64,000 nucleotides of DNA, taken from Symbiodinium sp. CCMP2592. Lineage: Eukaryota > Sar > Dinophyceae > Suessiales > Symbiodiniaceae. Location of the stretch: contig CAJNDT010002780.1 in assembly GCA_905221615.1 (NCBI GenBank), forward strand, positions 558,001 through 622,000. The letters are read 5' to 3'. A program made the translations under genes and the position numbers. This document shows, piece after piece, positions 42,781-51,500 of the stretch (positions are counted from its first letter, which is position 1; every line of letters starts with the position of its first letter). A model generated the notes under the pieces. The model was not told the origin of the DNA and ran no database searches. It saw only the letters and a program-made list of their open reading frames with translations.

Positions 42781-45408
42781 GTGTCCCCCTCGTTCGGGGG
42801 CTGGTGTGGTGTGGTGCGGTTTGGTGTTGGGCGGTTTTTGGGCGGCTTGTGCGGGGCTTCTTCTGCTCTTCTGTCGTTGCTGTGGTCTTCAGGGCTACTC
42901 TGGCTGCACGCCATGGTCCTCGCGCCTCCGGGTCGAGTTCGGCGCCTTGCTCTGAATGGTGAGTACTTCATCACCCTGCGGCACAACAAAGTCCATGGAC
43001 TGCACCTCTGCAATGCAGCCGGTAAGGGGCTAAGCTTGGGCCGAGTCTGTTGCCTTCTTTGCAAACTTATGTGTCTGACATGTACAAGTTTCCAGGGCAG
43101 CGGGCCAACGCCAAGCACCTTCGGTCCGCCCGACCAGCCTGAACTGCCGCTTCTTTCTATTGCAAGTGACAGCCTGAGGCTCACCATCCCGACAATTGCC
43201 CAGAGCTCGTTCCTATGGCAAGCCACCCAGAGCCTGTCAATTGCAGCTGCTGCCTCTTCCAAGCCACAGATTGCACTGCCAAACTCGAGTAGCAGTGCTC
43301 ATCTACAGCTTGCAGCGCCTGTTACGACCCCACGACCCATTCTGCTCGACACACTGGATGACTATGCGTTCCTACCACCGCCGTGGCCTCAACCAGACAC
43401 AGCCGCCCCTCTGTGCAGCACATGTGCTGCAACTACCTCAGGTTACCAGGCATTATACATCTGGAGACCATGGACTGATGCATTGTCCGCTGCAGGATCC
43501 CCCCGCAGGTTAGGAGTGGCAGCGTCACCAAGGCTTACGCTTAGTAAAGGGAGCCCACACTGCATGCCACTGAAGATGTGCAGCACTCTGACATGTAGAT
43601 TGAACGTGTCTATCTGCTTGAGCCGGCTCGCTTCTGTGCCTCTTCCTTGTGCTCTGGGGTACTGTGCTTGTCTCAGCTCAGGGTGCCCTCCAGTTATACA
43701 CATCGTATGGCCCCATGCTCACTTCAGGTGCTGTGATATTACGGGTGACTGCCAAGCTCTCAATCGGCTGCCGCCGGAACCGCTACTTGAATGGTTTGTG
43801 AGCCTCCTCGGTCATGACTACAGGTTTGAGGAGGCCTCGCCGACTGCATGCTCCTCGGGACACCTACGTCCACTCCTGTGGCTTTGTCCTGTGGTGCTAC
43901 CAAGGTTCGAGGAGTCCTCGCCTGGTGCCCACTCCTCAGATCCTACCGACTGGCCCAACTCCCTCAGGGATCTGCCTGTCACCTTTCAGGTCTTACTCCC
44001 TCGCTTGGGCTTCGTCTATTGGACTCCAACCGTCCCTTGCTCAGACCTGCACCACATTCACAGTCTAGATCTTTTGCGAGGGAATGCAACACTGCATCAG
44101 ACACTAGCCCACTTTACCATCACCCAGCATTGGGCTCGATCAGATCAGCTACCTCTGGCTCCGTTTGTCCTCCCTCACAGAGGCAATCTCGACATCCGAT
44201 GGTCAAACGCAAGACGGGAGAGGGTGCCTCTACAGCTGGGCGAGGGCGTGGCAGAGGATCAGCCGCCACGGCCAAGGCCAAGACTCGGGCGACGGGCCGA
44301 ACAGGCACCAGTGACGAAACATCATCACCACCATCGCCCCCGTCGCCGTCAAGCCCCGAATCTGCGCCGACCGCATTGCCGAGCTCTCCCGCTGGTCCTC
44401 CGAGACCCACTCCGGCTACGTCGATGGCACCGCGTGGACCACCGCCACCAGTACCGGTCAATCTGCCAAGCCATGCCGCAGTCCCTCCTACGCCACCCAC
44501 GACCGAGACAAGGCCCAACACTTTGCCACCGGGCTTTACCGCTCGACCGGGTGATGCTCTTGCAGCCTCGGCCTCCCTCGGTGTCTCCAATATCACTGCT
44601 CCAGGAAACCCAGGAGTTGGACTGGCGATGGCTAGCCATGGAGGGGGTAGACCCTCGAACCCCAGGCCGTCATCACAGACTGCTGCCGGAGACTCGGGAG
44701 CTGTGGTACGAGTGCCAATACCTCCCATTGGAGTCCGTTTTGTCATCCGCCTCTCTGCCTTCCGTGAGCAACGCCCAGACAGCTGAGTGCCTGGACCAGA
44801 GTCTCTACTACAACACCTACTTCCTTGGGTCTTCGTGGCGGATCTACCCAGATGACACTCAGCCGGAGCATTCTATCATGAACTTGATTCGCCCTCTCTC
44901 TGACTCCTATTGGCGGCGAGTTCCCAAAATCTTGTCACGCGCAGAGACCTGCTGCTGCATGCACCCTGCCAATGACAGCTTTTGTTCCTGCTGCATTGCC
45001 CCGACCACTCAGGCAGTCAACGTGCTCCGACTGGCCCCAGGCGGGGTCTCTGTTGTCACTCTTTGGCAACTTTGGACTCAGCTTCTCGTGCTAGATGTTC
45101 TGCCCTCTCCCGGAACAGAGGCTCAATTCTCAGCCAGGACACCCCGGCACTCGCCACTGCAGGGGCCTAGCCATTGTCTCTTCGGTGAACCATGGCTGAC
45201 TCCGACTCGTCCTTTTCCAACATTGCCGATCAGACCCTCATTGCGCACCTCCAGGTTCCGACAGGTCGATCAGTGGTCACAGGTGCCATCCCCGCACCGA
45301 GGACTCCTGCGACTACCACTGTTGGCTCCTCGCCACCTGGACCAGCCAGGCGAACACGCCGAAGTCAGGACAACAGGGAGCGCTCCAGAAGCCGCAGCCC
45401 ACTGCTGA
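42781..45408 (+). CDS. Long 5' open frame of the LINE, 875 codons (ORF1 candidate)
   Basis: The frame is open from a GTG at 42781 (first ATG 42913) to TGA at 45408. It is cysteine-, leucine- and proline-rich and matches no domain I know. From about 44199 another frame looks more protein-like, so this frame may be translated only in part, may be spliced, or may simply be stop-poor because the DNA is C-rich. An ORF1-type RNA-binding protein would be expected in this place in a LINE. Confidence 0.35.
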   Translation: MSPSFGGWCGVVRFGVGRFLGGLCGASSALLSLLWSSGLLWLHAMVLAPPGRVRRLALNGEYFITLRHNKVHGLHLCNAAGKGLSLGRVCCLLCKLMCLTCTSFQGSGPTPSTFGPPDQPELPLLSIASDSLRLTIPTIAQSSFLWQATQSLSIAAAASSKPQIALPNSSSSAHLQLAAPVTTPRPILLDTLDDYAFLPPPWPQPDTAAPLCSTCAATTSGYQALYIWRPWTDALSAAGSPRRLGVAASPRLTLSKGSPHCMPLKMCSTLTCRLNVSICLSRLASVPLPCALGYCACLSSGCPPVIHIVWPHAHFRCCDITGDCQALNRLPPEPLLEWFVSLLGHDYRFEEASPTACSSGHLRPLLWLCPVVLPRFEESSPGAHSSDPTDWPNSLRDLPVTFQVLLPRLGFVYWTPTVPCSDLHHIHSLDLLRGNATLHQTLAHFTITQHWARSDQLPLAPFVLPHRGNLDIRWSNARRERVPLQLGEGVAEDQPPRPRPRLGRRAEQAPVTKHHHHHRPRRRQAPNLRRPHCRALPLVLRDPLRLRRWHRVDHRHQYRSICQAMPQSLLRHPRPRQGPTLCHRALPLDRVMLLQPRPPSVSPISLLQETQELDWRWLAMEGVDPRTPGRHHRLLPETRELWYECQYLPLESVLSSASLPSVSNAQTAECLDQSLYYNTYFLGSSWRIYPDDTQPEHSIMNLIRPLSDSYWRRVPKILSRAETCCCMHPANDSFCSCCIAPTTQAVNVLRLAPGGVSVVTLWQLWTQLLVLDVLPSPGTEAQFSARTPRHSPLQGPSHCLFGEPWLTPTRPFPTLPIRPSLRTSRFRQVDQWSQVPSPHRGLLRLPLLAPRHLDQPGEHAEVRTTGSAPEAAAHC
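44199..44786 (+). CDS. Basic, Pro/Ser/Ala-rich ORF in the LINE 5' region, 195 aa
   Basis: ATG at 44199, stop TGA at 44784-44786. Starts MVKRKTGEGASTAGRGRGRG, then a proline/serine/threonine-rich low-complexity chain. Basic RGRG and AKAK stretches near the start suggest nucleic-acid binding, as in ORF1 proteins. It overlaps the 875-codon frame in a different phase, and the codons here look more natural in this frame. Confidence 0.4.
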   Translation: MVKRKTGEGASTAGRGRGRGSAATAKAKTRATGRTGTSDETSSPPSPPSPSSPESAPTALPSSPAGPPRPTPATSMAPRGPPPPVPVNLPSHAAVPPTPPTTETRPNTLPPGFTARPGDALAASASLGVSNITAPGNPGVGLAMASHGGGRPSNPRPSSQTAAGDSGAVVRVPIPPIGVRFVIRLSAFREQRPDS

Positions 45409-45503
45409 GCCTGCTGCTGCCGAGCCTCCCACGGCCATGCCTACAGAACGGGTACAACCAGCCGCCTCACCAATGTCTTCGCAACCCGATGCATCGAGCA
45501 TGA
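45192..45503 (+). CDS. Candidate true N-terminus of the LINE polyprotein (MADSDSSFSN..)
   Basis: ATG at 45192 opens MADSDSSFSNIADQTLIAHL followed by a basic RTRRSQDNRERSRSRSP stretch. After about 45390 the natural-looking sequence moves to the main polyprotein frame (QKPQPTAEPAAAEPP). A shift of -1 (or +2), a small intron or a sequencing indel would join them. The annotated ATG at 45437 lies inside the continued chain, so the real start may be here. Confidence 0.35.
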   Translation: MADSDSSFSNIADQTLIAHLQVPTGRSVVTGAIPAPRTPATTTVGSSPPGPARRTRRSQDNRERSRSRSPLLSLLLPSLPRPCLQNGYNQPPHQCLRNPMHRA

Positions 45504-48500
45504 CACAGAAGCCACCTACGACAGCCTCCCCAGACACTGACCCGCCCCGGCCGGGCGCCATGTCAGACTTGCCAAAGGTGGGACCTGCAGAGGGGCCGTC
45601 TTCCACTGTACCGCAGGACCTCCCGTCCCAGACGGTGGCAGATGTCAATGCAGGCGCCAGCAGCTCCAAGAGCAAGCCAGTCCGGGCCAAGACTAAGACG
45701 AAGGCACGAGCTGCTATCAAGAGCACCCGGACTCGCCGAAGTGGAGCCACTCCTGCCGATGCTTATCCCATGGTGCCGGACATCTACGATCCCTTCCACA
45801 AACCAGATCCCGCCAAGCGCCCAAGAGGGCGAAGTAAGTGGCTGGTCACAGAGACCGATGCTGATCCACCTCCTGCCACTGCTACCAACGTGACTTCAGG
45901 AGAAACCTCCACGAGTGTACAGCTGTCGTCCTCCTCACGAGATGCACCAAAGTCAGTGAGCGGATATATGCATTGCTTTGGCCGTTCTGCTTCTAGACTC
46001 TGCTTTGGGCTGCAATTGCGAGTTCGTCGCATCAAGATTCCAGCACCGCCTCCGTTCCTGAGGCACAACCGACGCGCTCGCTTGCGCCGACCCAAGCGTG
46101 ATTCAAGGTGCCCTCTGCAATGTCTCTACTCCTTAGGCCACACTATATCCTCTTATATGACTCAAGGCCTTGCTGACCTTATGGAGAACCTCATGAAAGC
46201 AGACAATGTTTCCATTGGAAGGCCTTGGGCTCAGGCACTGTCTGACCTCAGCCACTGCTACTCTGTAGCCAAGACTTTGTGCTTTTCATGCTGGGACTGC
46301 CTGTCCCTCCTCTTTGTTCCCAGTCGATCTAATCCGACACCACACGAAACCACGCCGACACTGATTGTTATGCCAGTCGCTGAGCCCGGTCCCAAATCCG
46401 GGCATGGAGGAGCAAATGATTCTGATTCGAATATCACAAGCTTATGCAGACACTTTGTCCATAAAGTGACCTTCCGGCACGAATTTTGTGTCTCCTCCAC
46501 TGAGCCGAGGGTTGAGTGCTGGAACCCACCGCACTCTGAACCTACACTGTTCTCGCACAAGCCGATCTCGAGAATGCTAGCTTGTATTGAAAACAGTGGA
46601 GGGAAGCTCGGGATTTCCCATCACGGCGCTGCTTCACGAAGCCGCCACCCATCATGCACTACCTCTATCTCTGATATTTGCATCGCGCCGTGCACGGACA
46701 CTTCAGCCTCCATGACCGATGCTGCAACTGCTACACGAAGCTCAGCTCCGTGTCACAAAACTCCTGCAATTAGACGCACACGCCCAACCCCTCTACCCGC
46801 AGCTTGGGACATCTGTGCAGCTCCGAGACTTGCCGTTATGCTTTTCACCAAAACTTTCGGACGACTCGCCTTAGCCTGTACTCTGTGGACTACTCCCACA
46901 CTCTCTGCGGCCACCGCCTCCACCGGCCCCTCTTCTCCCTTGGTCCCCACCCCACAGGGGAAACGAGCCTACAACCGGGCGGTCCACCGGGCAACTACCA
47001 GTCCATTGCAGGGCACGTTTTACAGGGGCAGATGGTGTTCGTTACACACCCTTCGCGCACAAGCCATCAACAGCACCCGTACAAGCCAAACGGCGCGCCT
47101 CCCTGTCAGTTCCCAAGTCGCGACTCAGACTGACTCCTCTCGCCTCCGGTGTGTGACTTATAACATTGGTGGGCTCAGTCAGGATGCCTATGCAGAGTTG
47201 ATGCTTTTCTTAGCTGCACAAGACCCTGCAATCCGCCCCCATATAATTTTCTTGCAAGAAACGCACTGGCAATCGGTCTCTGACTACTCTACTGACCAGT
47301 GGCACATTGTCTCCACTCCTGCGGTGCCTGCAGCTTCTGGCGGAGTCGCCATTCTGATCTCGACTGATCTATGTTCTGCCGCTTCCATCCTCACGGCCTC
47401 ACCCATCCAAGGCAGACTTCTGCACGCCCGTGTTCAACTCAGCACCGAATGCCAGCTCGACCTGATCAATATGTATCAGAAAATCCTGCTGCCTGGACAA
47501 ACACGAGGCTCGGATCAACCTACTGCCACTTCACGCCAAATCCGGCGAGAGGTCTGGCGCTCTTGGCGCCAGCTCCTTGGTAGCCTTCCGCGCAGAAGCC
47601 TATGGATAATTGCCGGGGATTTTAATACCAACTTACGCCCTAATGCCAGCCTGATCGGTTCCAGAGCAGCTCCCTACATGAAGAGATCACAACCGGACTC
47701 CCATGAAATGATGGATATCATACACGACTTGAGGTTGCTACACCTCAACTCATGGACCAGGCGAGCGAGGGCCACCTATCGGTCAAAGCAGGGCAACACC
47801 TTAATTGACCATGTATTCTTGCGCCAAGATCAGTGCGACACCACAGCTCGAAAGGCAGGTCCCGTTGACTGGCCTCTCACACGCTGGCGAGGGGGCGGCA
47901 GGCATTGGCCTGTTCACTTTAGTGTTTCGGTGCCCACTAAGCCATATACTCCCAGGCGCTCTCTGTCACAGTCCCCACTCGATAAAGCCGAGCTCCTTCG
48001 AGTCTGTCGCTCAGCTGATGACCCCAGGGCACTGGCCTTTCGACAAGATGTGCGCGATTGGCTCGCTGCTAATCCCTGTCGTACCATCGCAGAAGTCAAT
48101 CAACATCTTCATACAACATCTATCCGATTCTTCCCCTCTACTCAGCCGACCCCCAAGACCGGTGCGTGGCAACATCCCACAGTGTCCTTGTCTGTTCGAC
48201 ACATGTGGCAAGCCTACCGAGACTGGAAACAACCCCCACCAGGCCGGCAACGACTCTTTTCTGCCTGGCGGGCGTACAGTCAGTTTAAGCGAGCACATCG
48301 CGAATTCAGGCGAGCCACACGGGCAGCCAAAACTGCCCAGATGCAGGCCCTCACTGTGCGTATGCAGGAAGCCACAGACCAAGGAGATGTCAGGGCACTC
48401 TTTCGTCTTGCTGCCAGTCTCTCCCCGCAGAAAAGACGCCCTCGTCTTCAACTGCGAGGCCCTCAGGGCGAGCTATGGACACCCCAGCAACAGTTAGACT

Positions 48501-51500
48501 GCTTGCGCCGTCACTATGAGGCCCTGTATGCATCCCCGGGCACCACCTGCCCCACAACTTCATCCACAGGCCTGCTCTCCCCCGCCACATCTCCAACAGT
48601 GTCCTTCCCTGACTTCACGGTCACTGATGTTCTCGAAGGCCTGTTGAAATTGCCGCCGCACAAGGCTGCACCTCCAGGTAAGGCGACGAGTAGCTCCTGG
48701 GTCCTATGTGCTCGTGAACTCACACCATGGCTTCATTCTCAAATCTCGCATCTTGAACAGGTGCCATCCGACTGGCGCGATGCTTGGATGAGTTTGTTGC
48801 CGAAAGTGACACAACCGATGAAACCGAAGGATCTACGACCGCTGGGCATCACTGAAATTTCTGGACGGGTTGCCGCTGGCCTCGTGCAACGGGAGTTACG
48901 GCCTTACTTGATTGAGCTCCTAGCGGCGGAGCCGCAATTCGCGTATTCACCGGGTCGATCAACAGACGCAGCTCTGTCACGCGTCTTCGCACATTGTGAT
49001 AAGGTCATTTCAATGTGTACCCCTGCACCGTACAACATTCTCGCATCACGCTTTGCGCCCACTGCCCAGCCCCTGGCATCAGGGGGAGGCCTGCAATTGA
49101 GCTTAGATCTTTCAAACGCGTTTGATGTGCTACCATGGACTTTGATTGATAGAGCACTACGGCTTGCCAAAGTACCGGCATCAATTCGTGAGCTGGTTAT
49201 CAGCTGGCACAAAGGCCTTACCTACCACTTGACGATCCAGGGCGCGACGGCGCGGATCCCAGCAGGACGCGGTCTCCGCCAAGGATGCAGAATCTCTCCA
49301 CTTGTGTGGAGTATGGCAACAGTTGTGCTATTGCAAGACCTCGGTGACAGAGTAGGAGACCATAATTGGGTTAAAGCCATGATCACGGCTTTCGCTGACG
49401 ACATTCATGGAGGTGAGCTGATTACCACCACTGCACAACTGGATAAGCTCCTCCTTAACCTCGGGCACCTCCTTGATGTGCTGATCGATGCTGAGCTCAA
49501 CATCAATACCCTCAAGTCGGCCTTCTTGTTACGCTTTACGAAGGGTTTCGCTACCGCCTGGAAGAGACGTCACATTCAGCAGACCAAGGCCGGACAACTT
49601 CTGAGTTTGCGCACCCCGGCCGGACGCTCATTCACTATTCCAGTGAAAGATGAACACAAATACCTAGGTCTGATGATCTCATATTTGCAGCCCGCTGCTT
49701 GTTCCATCACACACCGCATACAAGCAGCATGGACTGCCTACGGGCACCTCAGGCCGCTCCTCACGTGTGCTAATGCCCCTCGATTGAGTTTACGACTCAA
49801 ACTGTGGGCGGCATGTATTCCTGCTGTTCTTACTTACGGCTTGCACGTGTTGAATCTGACGGACAAACAGATAGCACGCCTCCAAGCAGTTGCTACGAGG
49901 CAGCTTCGTGCTGTAGCCAAAGCCCCCTCTCATCTCACGCATGAAACGACCGCAGCTCTACATGAGCGTCTCAAGGTCAGACCTGTACGAGACATTCTGC
50001 AGAAGTCACAAGAACGCCTACTTGCCAACTTACGGCAGTTACAGTGTGGAGGTGCTATTCAACAAGATACCGTAGACTGGTTGCAACAACACCAGCTCCT
50101 TGTCGATCCGACAATTCCTCCAGAATCCCTGCCTGGACCGCCCCCTATATCCACATTCACTTGTCCAGATTGTCAAGAGGTCTTCGAAAATTATAGGCTT
50201 TTCAGAATGCATCAGTCTACAGCACATGGGCTCAAGGCCCACGCCAGAAGACACCAGGTATGCTTTGATCGCTTGAAGCATTCAACTGCAGGTCTACCCA
50301 TATGTAGACTCTGTCACAAACAGTTCTCCAGGTGGACTGGCCTCCGTGCGCACATCGAACAGGGTTGGTGTCCGCACCTTGACCCGAACCTCACTGCCGT
50401 GTCATCAGGTATAGCCCCAGCCCCTGCCATCACTGTTCCGAGGCCAGAGCTCGTTGCTACTCCTGCCTGTCCAGGTCCAGCTGCTGACTTGTCCATTGCT
50501 CTCAGTGCCGAATGTGAATCCACCCCTGCCGCGCAACCGATCACATCGGCCGTCATTATACAGGAGGCCCCTACATCTCCGACACTGGATGGTCCCGCTG
50601 CTGCACCTGCTACCTCCTCAGAATCAGCTTCCATGCTTGTGCCACAGGATGCAGCAGCAGAAGCCCTCGGCTTACACAAACCTGGCTCGGGTACTCAGGC
50701 TGAATCTCATGATCCACAATGGCAAAAACGAGTCGGCCCTGCTGTCACAACCCCAATGGTACAACGTGTTGAACTCATGCGACAGCTTCGTACCCGGGGC
50801 TGGCAGGCCGTTATGCAAGATCCTGAACTTCGTGATGAGGTCCGTCATCACTGTCCTGAGTGCTCACAGTGGTGCTCCTCTCCAGCCGGCCTCAAAGTCC
50901 ATCTGTCACATGAACACCCACAGTGGCTTGCCTCGCAGGATTTTATTCTCAAGAGAGCGCGCCTGCTCCGAAGAACCCTCACGAAGCCCTGTCATTTCTG
51001 TCTTGCAACACGCTTCGATCTTCAACAACACTGGAAGCGCTGTCCTGTCATTACCATTGCCTGCTACCTTGAGCACAGAAGCCATGACGTTACCTGCCAC
51101 AGCCAATCAGGCAGCCCCGACTCCATCGCAGACGGAAGGTCCGCCCAATGCCAGACAGCAGGAACTGGAGATGTTCGGCCACCTATTCTCCACCTTCAGC
51201 CACACGGCAGCGAGTGGTCAAGCTGCGAACAAGCGTCCGAGACCGGAGCAGAAGGATACCGTGATGACTCCTGTACCCAGCGAGTCCTCGCAGCCACGGC
51301 AGACGACCATGGCATCAACTCCGAAGGGCAAGGGCAAAGCCAAAGGCCAGGGCAAGAACGCGGGCAAGGGCAAGGGCAAAGGAAAATCCAAGAACAAAGG
51401 TCAGCCGCCCTCCTCCGAGATGTCTCCTCACAAGGATCCCTGGAGCCTCGACACCTGGACGGACCCCGATTCTTGGAGCACCAGCAGCTGGTCCACGCCG

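Noticed and set aside
44298-44330. Histidine run (HHHHH) in the 875-codon frame
   Set aside because: It comes from CATCATCACCACCAT read out of phase; the more natural frame reads Thr/Ser/Pro.
44120-44746. 208-codon minus-strand frame opposite the LINE 5' region
   Set aside because: Glycine/valine-rich shadow of the plus-strand Pro/Ser/Thr-rich ORF.
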